NCBI GenBank assembly: GCA_023422635.1
Contig: JAFAGO010000042.1
Location: 124,001-188,000, forward strand
Direction: 5' to 3'
DNA from: Bacteroidota bacterium
GTDB taxonomy: Bacteria > Bacteroidota > Bacteroidia > Flavobacteriales > Weeksellaceae
DNA: 64,000 nt
Shown here: piece by piece, positions 7,716 through 16,360 of the stretch
Layout of the letters: the number at the start of each line of letters is the position of its first letter
Numbering within the stretch: position 1 is the first letter of the stretch
Made by a program: the position numbers and the translations under genes
The notes under the pieces: generated by a model
Told to the model about the DNA's origin: nothing
The model's input: only the letters and a program-made list of their open reading frames with translations
The model's database searches: none

Positions 7716-9164
7716 ATGAGTAAATACACAGAAGACGACCTTCGGGTTGAATTAGAAAATAAGAAATACGAATTCGGTTGGGAAACGAAAATCGACTATG
7801 AAGATTTTCCTAAAGGCCTAAACGAAAACATTATTCGTGCTATTTCTGCAAAGAAAGAAGAACCGGAATGGATGACCGAATGGCGTTTGGAATCCTATCG
7901 TATTTGGCAGAAAATGGTAGAGCCAGATTGGGGAAATCTTAAATATGAAAAACCCGATTTTCAAGCAATTCAGTATTATGCTGCACCCAAGAAAAAGCCG
8001 GAATTATCCAGTTTAGATGAGGTAGATCCTGAATTATTAAAAACGTTTGAAAAATTAGGAATTTCCTTAGATGAACAAAAAAGATTATCTGGTGTTGCAG
8101 TAGATGTGGTAATGGATTCCATTTCCGTGAAAACTACTTTTCAAGATACTTTGGCTGAAAAAGGAATTATTTTCTGTTCCATTTCCGAGGCCATTAAAAA
8201 TTATCCAGATTTAGTAAAAAAATACATTGGCAAAGTTGTCCCAAGAGGCGATAATTTTTATGCAGCGTTAAACTCTGCAGTATTCTCCGACGGAAGTTTT
8301 TGCTATATTCCGAAAGGCGTAACATGTCCAATGGAACTTTCAACGTATTTCAGAATTAATCAAGCCGGAACAGGTCAGTTTGAAAGAACCCTTTTAATTG
8401 CGGATGAAGGTAGCTATGTCTCCTATCTCGAAGGTTGTACGGCACCTTCACGCGACGAAAACCAATTGCACGCCGCTGTTGTGGAATTAATTGCAATGGA
8501 TGGCGCGGAAATTAAATATTCTACCGTACAAAATTGGTATCCAGGAAATGAAGAAGGCAAAGGCGGAGTTTACAACTTCGTAACCAAAAGAGGTCTTTGC
8601 GAAAAGAACGCAAAAATATCTTGGACTCAAGTAGAAACAGGATCTGCGGTAACGTGGAAGTATCCAAGTTGTATTTTGAAAGGCGATAATGCGATTGGCG
8701 AATTTTATTCCATCGCGGTTACCAACAATCATCAATATGCGGATACGGGAACCAAAATGATTCATATTGGTAAAAACACGCGTTCCACAATTATTTCAAA
8801 AGGAATTTCTGCGGGTAAATCCAACAACTCATATCGAGGTTTGGTAAAGGTGATGCCATCAGCAAAAGGAGCCAGAAACTTTTCACAATGCGATTCCCTT
8901 TTGATGGGAAATGAATGTGGAGCACACACTTTTCCGTATATCGAAATTAAAGATCCAACTGCCCAATTAGAGCATGAAGCAACCACTTCAAAAATTGGGG
9001 AAGATCAAATTTTCTATTGCAATCAGAGAGGAATTGATACCGAAAGAGCCATCGCTTTAATTGTGAATGGTTTTAGTAAAGAAGTGTTGAATAAACTTCC
9101 GATGGAATTTGCCATTGAAGCACAGAAATTATTGGAAATTTCACTTGAAGGTTCAGTTGGATAA
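7716..9164 (+). CDS. sufB: Fe-S cluster assembly scaffold SufB
   Basis: A 482-residue scaffold subunit of the SufBCD complex, in which new Fe-S clusters are built in the cytoplasm. Recognisable blocks are RGDNFYAALNSAVFSDGSF, the beta-helix core with YLEGCTAPSRDENQLHAA, and the C-terminal QFERTLL and NQRGIDTERA segments. The cysteine in EGCTAP is the conserved sulfur-relay region residue. Full length for the family. It follows sufA by 72 nt and precedes sufC by 97 nt; that second gap holds a degenerate dispersed repeat (9175-9231) rather than a promoter I could recognise. Confidence 0.96.
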   Translation: MSKYTEDDLRVELENKKYEFGWETKIDYEDFPKGLNENIIRAISAKKEEPEWMTEWRLESYRIWQKMVEPDWGNLKYEKPDFQAIQYYAAPKKKPELSSLDEVDPELLKTFEKLGISLDEQKRLSGVAVDVVMDSISVKTTFQDTLAEKGIIFCSISEAIKNYPDLVKKYIGKVVPRGDNFYAALNSAVFSDGSFCYIPKGVTCPMELSTYFRINQAGTGQFERTLLIADEGSYVSYLEGCTAPSRDENQLHAAVVELIAMDGAEIKYSTVQNWYPGNEEGKGGVYNFVTKRGLCEKNAKISWTQVETGSAVTWKYPSCILKGDNAIGEFYSIAVTNNHQYADTGTKMIHIGKNTRSTIISKGISAGKSNNSYRGLVKVMPSAKGARNFSQCDSLLMGNECGAHTFPYIEIKDPTAQLEHEATTSKIGEDQIFYCNQRGIDTERAIALIVNGFSKEVLNKLPMEFAIEAQKLLEISLEGSVG

Positions 9165-9174
9165 AAAATAGAAT

Positions 9175-9231
9175 TGTCATTCGGAGCCATACAAAGTCGA
9201 AAATTCTTAACGTTTTTTTCTTTGTAAGAAT
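9175..9231. repeat. degenerate dispersed repeat (TGTCATTCnGAGC...AAAGTCGAA type) between sufB and sufC
   Basis: TGTCATTCGGAGCC, a short insertion, then AAAGTCGAA resembles the TGTCA-TCTGAGC-AGTCGAAG elements at 51054-51124. It is followed by a small inverted pair ATTCTTA (9203-9209) and TAAGAAT (9225-9231). It lies in the middle of the SUF operon. Confidence 0.45.
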
Positions 9232-9261
9232 GATAAAATAATAAAAATAAACAAAGCAAAA

Positions 9262-10005
9262 ATGCTCGAAATCAAAAACTTACATGCCAAAATTGAAGAC
9301 GGCGCAGAAATATTAAAAGGAATTAATCTGGAAATTAAACCAGGTGAAGTTCACGCGATTATGGGACCGAACGGTGCAGGAAAATCTACACTTTCGTCCG
9401 TAATTGCAGGTAAAGAAAGTTATGAAGTTACCGACGGAAATATACTTTTCGAAGGCACGGATATTGTTGAAGATGCTCCTGAAGAAAGAGCACACAAAGG
9501 GATTTTTATGTCGTTCCAATATCCGGTAGAAATTCCAGGAGTTTCCGTAACCAACTTTATTAAAGCGGCAATGAATGAAAACCGCAAAGCAAAAGGATTG
9601 GAAGAAATGCCCGCTAAAGAAATGCTTCAAGAAATTCGCGAAAAATCGGAACTTCTTGGCATAAAAAAAGATTTTCTTTCGCGTTCGTTAAATGAAGGAT
9701 TTTCTGGTGGAGAAAAGAAAAGAAATGAAATTTTCCAAATGCTTATGCTGAATCCAAAATTAGCCATCTTAGATGAAACCGATTCTGGATTGGATATTGA
9801 TGCGTTAAGAATTGTTTCCGAAGGTGTTAATCATTTCAAAAATCAAGGAAATGCAGTGCTTTTAATCACCCATTATCAACGATTATTGAACTACATTCAG
9901 CCAGATTTCGTTCATGTTTTGGCGGATGGAAAAATTATTAAAACCGGCGATAAATCCTTAGCTTTAGAATTGGAAGAAAAAGGATACGATTGGCTTTTAA
10001 ACTAG
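9262..10005 (+). CDS. sufC: Fe-S cluster assembly ATPase SufC
   Basis: A 247-residue ABC-type ATPase that drives conformational change in the SufB-SufD scaffold. Walker A is GPNGAGKST at residues 35-43, the signature is FSGGEKKR, and Walker B is LAILDETDSGLD, the last with the SufC-typical DSGLDIDAL. The H-loop His is in LITHYQR. Length is normal. It sits between sufB and sufD in the operon, 103 nt before the chosen sufD start. Confidence 0.96.
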   Translation: MLEIKNLHAKIEDGAEILKGINLEIKPGEVHAIMGPNGAGKSTLSSVIAGKESYEVTDGNILFEGTDIVEDAPEERAHKGIFMSFQYPVEIPGVSVTNFIKAAMNENRKAKGLEEMPAKEMLQEIREKSELLGIKKDFLSRSLNEGFSGGEKKRNEIFQMLMLNPKLAILDETDSGLDIDALRIVSEGVNHFKNQGNAVLLITHYQRLLNYIQPDFVHVLADGKIIKTGDKSLALELEEKGYDWLLN

Positions 10006-10108
10006 TATAAAAAGTGAATTTTCAAGAAAGAGTATTTCTTTAAACAAGATCACTTCAAGCTTTCAACAAAAAAAATAAAAAAAAGTGCAAAGCACAGAAA
10101 CATCAGTA

Positions 10109-11416
10109 ATGAGTTTATTTGAGCAGATTGTAGACAAACATTCTGAATTTTTGGGAACCTTGCAACATCGTTTTCTCGATGAAACACGTACAAAAGCGCT
10201 GGAGAAATTTGAATTTCTGGGCTTTCCGACCAAAAAGGACGAAGAATATAAGTACACCAACCTAAAAGAAATTACCGAAAGATCGTACAATTTCTTTCCA
10301 AAATCAGAGCATTTCATCACCGAAAAGCAAATTAAAGAGCTGCATCTTGGTGAAGAACATTTTGATTATATTGTTTTCGTAAACGGAAAATTTCATAAAG
10401 AGCTTTCTAAAATTTCGATCGAAAATGCAGAATTGCTTTCTTTCAATTATGCTTTGAACGACGAAGCGCATAAAGAAATTTTCGAAGATTATTTCAATTC
10501 CATCAGCAACCAAGATTTGGCTTTTACAAATTTGAATTTGGCCTATTGTAAATTCGGTTTCTTTTTGAAAGTTCCAAAAAATGTGGTGGTCGAAAAACCA
10601 ATTCACGTTTTTTATCTTTCTCAAAATCAGGAAGAAAACACTATTTATAATACCCGAAATCTTTTAATTGTTGAAGAAGGTGCAAAAGTTGAAGTCATCG
10701 AAAGTCACCACAATTTTGATGATACTTTTGTGTTCACCAATTCGGTAACAGAGATTTTTTCGGGAAAAAATTCCAAAGCAGATTGGCATAAATTGCAGAA
10801 CGACTCCGAGAATACCTATCTTGTAGATCACACTTTTGCAAGACAAGAAAGAGATTCCTTAACTACGGTAAACACCTTCAGTTTTGGTGGCAAATTGGTA
10901 AGAAATAATTTAGATTTTATTCATAATGGAGAAAACATCAACTCTTTTATGAACGGAATTACCATCATTGGAAAAGATCAGTTGGTGGATCATCATACGG
11001 CGGTACATCATAATTTTCCAAATTGCGAATCCTACCAAAATTACAAAGGAATTTTTAACGGTAAATCTCATGGGGTTTTTAACGGAAAAGTTTTCGTAGA
11101 TAAAATTGCACAAAAAACAAATGCGTATCAACAAAACAACAATATCTTGTTAGAAGAAGGCGCAACGATTGATACGAAACCGCAATTGGAAATTTTTGCA
11201 GATGATGTAAAATGTTCTCACGGTTGTACGGTTGGACAATTGAATGAAGACGCGATGTTTTATTTGCGTGCGCGAGGAATTTCTAAAAAGGAAGCGCAGG
11301 CATTATTGCTGTATGCTTTTGCACATGATGCGATGCAAAATATCGATATTGAACCACTTCGCATTAAAGTTTCTAGTCTTTTAGCGGAAAAATTAGGGGT
11401 GGATTTAGAGTTTTAA
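10109..11416 (+). CDS. sufD: Fe-S cluster assembly protein SufD
   Basis: A 435-residue partner of SufB in the SufBC2D scaffold. The C-terminal beta-helix carries the conserved KCSHGCTVGQLNEDAMFYLRARG block, in which the His of CSHG is needed for cluster assembly in studied homologues. I use the ATG at 10109; an in-frame GTG at 10085 exists but adds only a short non-conserved tail. The gene ends the sufA-B-C-D unit, as a terminator-like hairpin follows at 11442-11462. No sufS or sufE follows, unlike many related genomes. Confidence 0.94.
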   Translation: MSLFEQIVDKHSEFLGTLQHRFLDETRTKALEKFEFLGFPTKKDEEYKYTNLKEITERSYNFFPKSEHFITEKQIKELHLGEEHFDYIVFVNGKFHKELSKISIENAELLSFNYALNDEAHKEIFEDYFNSISNQDLAFTNLNLAYCKFGFFLKVPKNVVVEKPIHVFYLSQNQEENTIYNTRNLLIVEEGAKVEVIESHHNFDDTFVFTNSVTEIFSGKNSKADWHKLQNDSENTYLVDHTFARQERDSLTTVNTFSFGGKLVRNNLDFIHNGENINSFMNGITIIGKDQLVDHHTAVHHNFPNCESYQNYKGIFNGKSHGVFNGKVFVDKIAQKTNAYQQNNNILLEEGATIDTKPQLEIFADDVKCSHGCTVGQLNEDAMFYLRARGISKKEAQALLLYAFAHDAMQNIDIEPLRIKVSSLLAEKLGVDLEF

Positions 11417-11441
11417 TTACACTTTAATTGAAGAAATAAAG

Positions 11442-11466
11442 TCCCGAATGCTATTTTCGGGATTTC
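11442..11466 (+). terminator. probable terminator after sufD
   Basis: Stem TCCCGAA/TTCGGGA (11442-11448 with 11456-11462), 7-nt loop, then a T-rich tract with interruptions. Termination may be partial. Confidence 0.6.
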
Positions 11467-11495
11467 TTATTTTAAGTTTCTTAATAAAATAAAAA

Positions 11496-12038
11496 ATGGA
11501 TTTCAGCCAAATTAAACTTCATATTGAAGCGTATAAAAAATACCATCAGATTGAAGATGCTGCCCGCTTTTTAATCCGAAGTTTTGGTTTAGAAGATCCC
11601 AATTTGGAAGGATTTGTTTTTCGAGAGGATTTTAAAGCAGATTATATCGCGTTAACAACAGAAGGCGATTTTGGAAAACCTCAGAAAATGCGAATTCCGC
11701 CCAATATATTTGATTTCGATATTCGGTTGGTTCTTAATATGATTGCGCATGAAATGCTTCACGTTCGGCAGAAAACACGTCAACCTTTTGTGGACGATAA
11801 AAATGAAAGAGAATGGCAAGCACATTACGAAATGCTGTTTCATAACGTGTTTCCACAAATTCCTGATATGACGGATTTTTTTATCAAATCTTTTGCCCTA
11901 AAAGCATTAGAATATTATCGAAGAATGGGCGAAGGAAGTGAACTTCAACAACAATATCTTCAACAGAAAATTGAAGTGGAAAACCTACTAAACGAGGTTT
12001 TAGTGAGAAGAGGTGAATTGAAAATAAGTGAGGATTAA
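11496..12038 (+). CDS. hypothetical protein with HExxH-type metallopeptidase motif
   Basis: A 180-residue cytoplasmic-type protein that I cannot name. It has the sequence IAHEMLHVRQ, an HEMLH form of the HExxH zinc site, followed by ENEWQAHYE-like acidic and His residues (EREWQAHYEML) that could supply a third ligand. There is no signal peptide, and helices fill the C-terminal half. A zinc-dependent peptidase or a catalytically inactive relative is possible. It starts 79 nt after sufD, behind the hairpin, and is followed by the exonuclease-like gene in the same direction. Its place where sufS is often found does not by itself imply a role in Fe-S assembly. Confidence 0.6.
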   Translation: MDFSQIKLHIEAYKKYHQIEDAARFLIRSFGLEDPNLEGFVFREDFKADYIALTTEGDFGKPQKMRIPPNIFDFDIRLVLNMIAHEMLHVRQKTRQPFVDDKNEREWQAHYEMLFHNVFPQIPDMTDFFIKSFALKALEYYRRMGEGSELQQQYLQQKIEVENLLNEVLVRRGELKISED

Positions 12039-12108
12039 AAGCGTGATTAGTCGTTATTTACGATTGAAAATGTATCTTTATCAGCAATAACCTTAAAAAC
12101 ACAAAACC

Positions 12109-12801
12109 ATGATTCAGAATATTCCTATTGAAAAAGTACTTTTTCTCGATATCGAAACGGTTCCACAGTTTGGAAAATGGAATGAGTTGGATGAAACCTC
12201 TCAACATTTGTGGGAAAAGAAAACGCAATGGCAAAGAAAGGAAGAAATTTCCGCTGCAGAATTTTATGAAGAACGTGGTGGAATTATGGCTGAATTTGGA
12301 AAGATTGTTTGCATTTCTATCGGAATGCTCGAAAAAAACGATACTTTAAAAATTAAAAGTTTTGCAAACGATGACGAAAAAGTTTTATTGCAAAACTTCG
12401 GAGAAATTTTTAACGCACCAAGATTAAGAGAGGTAATTTTGTGTGCACATAACGGAAAGGAATTTGATTTTCCTTGGATTGCACGTCGATTTTTGGTCAA
12501 TGGAATGCAACCGCCAATACCTTTTCAGATGTTTGGTAAAAAACCTTGGGAAATTCCACATTTGGACACGATGGAATTATGGAAGTTTGGCGATTATAAA
12601 AGTTTTGTTTCATTGGAACTTTTAGCACATATTTTTGGAATTCCCACCCCAAAAGATGATATCGACGGATCAATGGTGGCATCTATTTATTACATAGAAA
12701 AAGACTTGCCGAGGATTGTACAATATTGTGAAAAAGATGTTTTAACTTTAGCCAATATTTTTAGAAAATTAAGGCAGGAAGACGTATTGAAAAGGTTTTA
12801 A
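12109..12801 (+). CDS. 3'-5' exonuclease, DnaQ/PolB-exonuclease-like superfamily
   Basis: A 230-residue single-domain nuclease of the RNase H-like DEDD superfamily. Exo I is FLDIETVP with the Asp-x-Glu pair, Exo II is CAHNGKEFDFPWI, and the C-terminal region gives YCEKDVLTL, where the D of EKD fits Exo III. These acidic residues coordinate two metal ions in the family. The full-length form without a polymerase domain is common in Bacteroidota as a predicted exonuclease related to PolB. Substrate and role are unknown. It lies 70 nt after the metallopeptidase-like gene and 44 nt before the DUF59 gene. Confidence 0.8.
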   Translation: MIQNIPIEKVLFLDIETVPQFGKWNELDETSQHLWEKKTQWQRKEEISAAEFYEERGGIMAEFGKIVCISIGMLEKNDTLKIKSFANDDEKVLLQNFGEIFNAPRLREVILCAHNGKEFDFPWIARRFLVNGMQPPIPFQMFGKKPWEIPHLDTMELWKFGDYKSFVSLELLAHIFGIPTPKDDIDGSMVASIYYIEKDLPRIVQYCEKDVLTLANIFRKLRQEDVLKRF

Positions 12802-12845
12802 TTAGAAAAGCAAATAGCAAGATAAAAATAGATTTTAAAAGAAAA

Positions 12846-13172
12846 ATGAAATATACAGACGATCAAATTGCCGACATTGGCGAAAATATTATACGCGTTC
12901 TCAAAACCGTTTACGATCCCGAAATTCCGGTGGATATTTACGAGCTGGGTTTGGTGTATGATGTGCAAATTTCGGATGAAGGAAATGTGAAAGTGGTGAT
13001 GACTTTAACCACTCCAAATTGTCCCGTTGCTGAATCTTTGCCCGCTGAAGTTCGCGAAAAAGTAGAAAGTGTTGAGGGGGTACATTTGGTAGATCTTGAA
13101 CTTACTTTTGAACCGAGTTGGCATAAAGATATGATGAGCGAGGAAGCAAAATTCGAATTGGGAATGTTGTAA
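12846..13172 (+). CDS. SUF system assembly protein, DUF59/MIP18 family (SufT-like)
   Basis: A 108-residue DUF59 protein. The sequence has the family pattern VYDPEIPVDIYELGLVY, then TTPNCPVAESLP, with a single conserved Cys in the PNCP motif. Members act in Fe-S cluster maturation or transfer and are usually encoded in suf operons. Here it is separated from sufABCD by two other genes but keeps the same direction, so the locus still looks like one extended Fe-S neighbourhood. It ends before a strong bidirectional terminator at 13193-13219. Confidence 0.88.
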   Translation: MKYTDDQIADIGENIIRVLKTVYDPEIPVDIYELGLVYDVQISDEGNVKVVMTLTTPNCPVAESLPAEVREKVESVEGVHLVDLELTFEPSWHKDMMSEEAKFELGML

Positions 13173-13192
13173 TCCACAATTCAAAACAAAAT

Positions 13193-13219
13193 AAAAACAC
13201 TGCGCAAAACAGTGTTTTT
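13193..13219. terminator. bidirectional terminator between the SUF region and the minus-strand mutL unit
   Basis: Perfect 10-bp stem (13193-13202 with 13210-13219) around a 7-nt loop. The A-run and T-run flanks suit termination in both directions at this convergent junction. Confidence 0.85.
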
Positions 13220-13223
13220 TTAT

Positions 13224-13562
13224 TTATTCGTTGGTCGTTGAAGCAGTAGTTGTTTTTTCCTTTTCAGCTTTCGCTTTGTCTTCAATTTCTTTTTTCTTGC
13301 GTTCTTCATCTTGGATTTTTTTCACAAGCACTAAAGAATCTTTTGCCTTTTTTATAGAATCCACATATTTTAGGGAAGACATTCGGATTTGCCGCGCCAC
13401 ATCAATAGAAACCGCACCTGTAGAAAATGAATCGATTGCGGTGGTATCATAAGGAGCTTCAATATATTTCTCATTTTTAAAGGCTTCATCTGCTTTCTTT
13501 TTAGAACAAGAAATTCCAAGCGAAAAAATGAGCATTGCAATGATGAATTTGCTAATTTTCAT
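13224..13562 (-). CDS. small putative lipoprotein with charged coiled-coil tail
   Basis: A 112-residue protein of unknown function. The N-terminus MKISKFIIAMLIFSLGISC gives a lipoprotein signal with Cys19 as lipid-attachment residue, followed by a Lys-rich SKKK stretch. The C-terminal half is highly charged (KKIQDEERKKKEIEDKAKAEKEK) and probably forms a coiled coil. It ends the minus-strand unit mutL - rhomboid - lipoprotein, starting 7 nt after the rhomboid gene. No family was recognised. Confidence 0.7.
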   Translation of the reverse strand: MKISKFIIAMLIFSLGISCSKKKADEAFKNEKYIEAPYDTTAIDSFSTGAVSIDVARQIRMSSLKYVDSIKKAKDSLVLVKKIQDEERKKKEIEDKAKAEKEKTTTASTTNE

Positions 13563-13569
13563 ATGAAAT

Positions 13570-14325
13570 TTATTGAATTCTAAAATTATCTTTTCTCCAT
13601 TTTAAGGCTAATAAAAAACCGACAAGCGCGCCACCAATGTGCGCTAAATGTGCAATTCCCCCCGCGTTTCCACTAAATTGAAGATACAACGAAATCACTA
13701 TAATGATGGGAAGAAGATACTTCGCTTTAATGGGAAAAGGAATGAACATAAAAAAGAGTTTTGCATTCGGAAACATGGTTGCAAAAGCGGCTACAATACC
13801 GAAAATAGCCCCTGAAGCACCTAACATTGGTGATCGAAGTGCAAGATATAATTCTTTTGAAAGTTCCAAACCTTCGTTGGTATTGGCGTACAATTTATCA
13901 TCCGTTCCTGAATAATTGAAATCAGCTTTATGGAAGATTTCAGCAACGTTAATTCCAAGAGATTGCAGTTGCGAAGTGAGATTCTGGATTTCAATAAAAT
14001 TCCAAACATTAAACAGAAGATAAGCGCCAATTCCACTCACAAAATAAAGAATGAAGAAGCGTTTTGATCCCAAAACTTGCTCCAGTACTGGTCCAAAACT
14101 CCACAATGTTAATAAATTGAAAAGAATATGCGTAATCCCAATTCCCTGACCAAGAGGTGCATGCATAAACATGTGGGTGATAACTTGCCAAGATCGAAAG
14201 TTGGGCGAGAATGGATAAAAAGCAGAAAGTATATCGTACAAATACGGATTTATATTCGATATAATATATACAATCACGCAACTAATGATGATGTATTTGT
14301 TTACGGGAGTGAGTTTTGGAAACAT
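13570..14325 (-). CDS. rhomboid family intramembrane serine protease
   Basis: A 251-residue multi-pass membrane protein. The catalytic dyad is visible: the Ser in GASGAIFG in the second half, and the His in AHLAHIGGALVGF near the C-terminus. An early HMFMH segment and the WSFGPVLEQ loop match the rhomboid fold. Rhomboids cleave transmembrane substrates within the inner membrane; the substrate here is unknown. A loop of about 50 residues between the early and late membrane helices is longer than in compact rhomboids. The gene starts 9 nt after mutL and is probably cotranscribed with it. Confidence 0.88.
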   Translation of the reverse strand: MFPKLTPVNKYIIISCVIVYIISNINPYLYDILSAFYPFSPNFRSWQVITHMFMHAPLGQGIGITHILFNLLTLWSFGPVLEQVLGSKRFFILYFVSGIGAYLLFNVWNFIEIQNLTSQLQSLGINVAEIFHKADFNYSGTDDKLYANTNEGLELSKELYLALRSPMLGASGAIFGIVAAFATMFPNAKLFFMFIPFPIKAKYLLPIIIVISLYLQFSGNAGGIAHLAHIGGALVGFLLALKWRKDNFRIQ

Positions 14326-14334
14326 ATCTAAATT

Positions 14335-16107
14335 TTAAAATTTATTTTTAAGTTCATCGAGTGGAACTTCATAAAAGCATCTTTTACCATCAGGAAGAAA
14401 TTCTGGAAAGCCAAGTTCGGTAAAATCACGGATAACTTGTTCTGCATCACTTTTATAAATAAAATCGAAGCGCGATTTGCTCTGAAGTTTATTCCACTGA
14501 TTTTCGTAGTACGATATGAATTCTTCCTCAGTTCGATACTCTAAAATTTCAAATAAATCTTCTAGAAATTTCATCACTTTCGTTTCTTTCAAACCTTCAG
14601 GAACGGCTTCAATTCGGAGAACATTACCATCGTGCGCAACCGACATTTCAAATCCTAAAGAAGGCAGATACTTTTTAATCGAGCGGTATTTTATTTTCTC
14701 TACTTCATTCATATGGTATTCCAAAGAGAATAGCAAAGCATGGCTCACACGATTGGTTTGTTTGTTGGTATTGCGTTGCGAAACAATTAGGCGGTGCATT
14801 CTACCTAAATCCAACATCAAAGTACGATCGCCTTTGTTGTACAGCCAATATGCATTTGGAAGTCTCATTAAATCTTCGTCAAAATCCTCGTCTTCAAAAA
14901 GATTAATTTTAGAAGGCGCTGCAGCAATATTTTGATGATACATTTCTGCAAGATTTTGTATTTCTGCCTGCTTTACTCCTTTTTCCATTTCAAAAGGATT
15001 GAAGTTTCGGTCTACACTTACTTCCGGCATTTTAAAACTTGCGCTTCCGTTTGATCGTGAGGGTTGAATGAAGGATTCCATTGCAGGATCTTTTTCAAAA
15101 TCCAAACTTGGAGCAACATTATAAATTCCCAAAGATTTTTTGGTAGAAGAACGCAGTAGTGCAAAAATTAGATGTTCATCTTCAAATTTAATTTCTGTTT
15201 TTTGAGGATGAATATTTACATCTATTTTTTCTGGCTCAATTTCGAGATAGAGAAAGTAACTTGGGTTATATCCAGGAAGCAGCAATCCTTCAAACGCTTC
15301 TACAACTGCTTTGTTGAGGTACGCACTTTTGAAATAGCGGCCATTCACAAATAGAAATTGTTCGCCTCGCGTTTTTTTAGCTGCTTCAGGTTTGGCGATG
15401 TAGCCGTTTACGGTTACCCAACCTAAATCTTCTTTAATAGGAATAAGATGTGGCTGAAGCTTTCTTCCAAAAACCTCAATAATTCTTTGTAATTGAGTTC
15501 CTTTTCTTAACCGAAAAATGGGTTCATCGTTATGAAAAAGATCAAATTCAATATGTTCATGAGCTAAAGCAACTCGTTGAAATTCATCAATAATATGGCG
15601 AAACTCGATATTGTTGTTTTTAAGAAATTTTCTTCTTGCAGGAACGTTGTAAAAAAGATTTTTCACCAAGAAATTAGAGCCCTCGCCGGTTTGTACAGGT
15701 TCTTGAAATTGCAAATTTCCACCTTCAATATAAATATTGGTTCCTGCTTTTGCCTCGTGTTGTTTGGTGCGCAATTCTACTTGTGCTACAGCAGCAATAG
15801 AAGCAAGTGCTTCGCCACGAAAACCTTTTGTGGAGATTTTGAAAATATCCTCAGTATTTTTAATTTTCGAAGTGGCATGGCGTTCAAAAGCCATTCGGGC
15901 ATCGGTTTCGGACATGCCGACACCATCATCCACCACTTGAATAAGGTTTCTGCCTGCTTCACGAATAATTAATTCTACTTTGTTGGCTTTCGCATCAATG
16001 GCATTTTCCAGCAGTTCTTTCACAATAGAAGCGGGCCGCTGAACGACTTCTCCCGCAGCAATTTGGTTGGCAACATGATCTGGTAATAGCTGAATAATAT
16101 CCGACAT
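14335..16107 (-). CDS. mutL: DNA mismatch repair protein MutL, with degenerate endonuclease motif
   Basis: A 590-residue MutL. The N-terminal GHKL ATPase is intact: IAAGEVV, ELLENAIDA, VDDGVGM, GFRGEALASI and the ATP-lid KGTQLQRI area. The C-terminal dimerisation domain is divergent. Where nuclease-type MutL proteins have DQHAxxExxxxE, this one reads Asp433-Leu-Gly-Arg-Met-His-Arg, keeping only the first Asp, and the C-terminal CPHGRP-like zinc motif is replaced by LPDGKRCF. It therefore looks unable to nick DNA, unless the alignment misleads. It heads a minus-strand unit with the rhomboid and a small lipoprotein. A TATTTTTG-like element lies at 16130-16137. Confidence 0.93.
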   Translation of the reverse strand: MSDIIQLLPDHVANQIAAGEVVQRPASIVKELLENAIDAKANKVELIIREAGRNLIQVVDDGVGMSETDARMAFERHATSKIKNTEDIFKISTKGFRGEALASIAAVAQVELRTKQHEAKAGTNIYIEGGNLQFQEPVQTGEGSNFLVKNLFYNVPARRKFLKNNNIEFRHIIDEFQRVALAHEHIEFDLFHNDEPIFRLRKGTQLQRIIEVFGRKLQPHLIPIKEDLGWVTVNGYIAKPEAAKKTRGEQFLFVNGRYFKSAYLNKAVVEAFEGLLLPGYNPSYFLYLEIEPEKIDVNIHPQKTEIKFEDEHLIFALLRSSTKKSLGIYNVAPSLDFEKDPAMESFIQPSRSNGSASFKMPEVSVDRNFNPFEMEKGVKQAEIQNLAEMYHQNIAAAPSKINLFEDEDFDEDLMRLPNAYWLYNKGDRTLMLDLGRMHRLIVSQRNTNKQTNRVSHALLFSLEYHMNEVEKIKYRSIKKYLPSLGFEMSVAHDGNVLRIEAVPEGLKETKVMKFLEDLFEILEYRTEEEFISYYENQWNKLQSKSRFDFIYKSDAEQVIRDFTELGFPEFLPDGKRCFYEVPLDELKNKF

Positions 16108-16204
16108 TATAGAATTTAAAAAAACACAACAAAAATACTAAAAGATTTTTAGGAAGTCGTGTCACTCATAATATTTAAAAAAGTAAGTGATTAGAATCGG
16201 TCTT

Positions 16205-16269
16205 TATTTTTGACATTGCGATGATGGTTGCGCAAGCTACTTTTCGGTGAAGGTTTATAATTCACCCGA
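16205..16269 (+). other. TATTTTTG element followed by a tiny ORF and a hairpin, function unclear
   Basis: TATTTTTG at 16205-16212 is followed by a 9-codon ORF (16221-16250), a TTGCGCAA palindrome (16228-16235) and a hairpin with arms at 16244-16251 and 16261-16269 (one bulged base). No TTG sits at the right distance, so transcription is uncertain. Confidence 0.25.
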
Positions 16270-16309
16270 CTTAACGTACAGACTTTTAACATTTATTTAA
16301 TTGAATGAA

Positions 16310-16340
16310 TTGCAAGCAGGGTACAAAATTTGTATCTTTA
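16310..16340 (+). promoter_or_regulatory. putative promoter of the small membrane protein gene
   Basis: TTG at 16310-16312, 20-nt spacer, TATCTTTA at 16333-16340. It overlaps the 5' extension of the reading frame and so supports the start at 16361. Confidence 0.5.
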
Positions 16341-16360
16341 AAAAGTCACAATGTCACATT

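Noticed and set aside
12073..12080. TATCTTTA before the exonuclease gene as a promoter
   Set aside because: The only nearby TTG is 6 nt away and the spacing to the ATG is ordinary; too weak to list as a feature.
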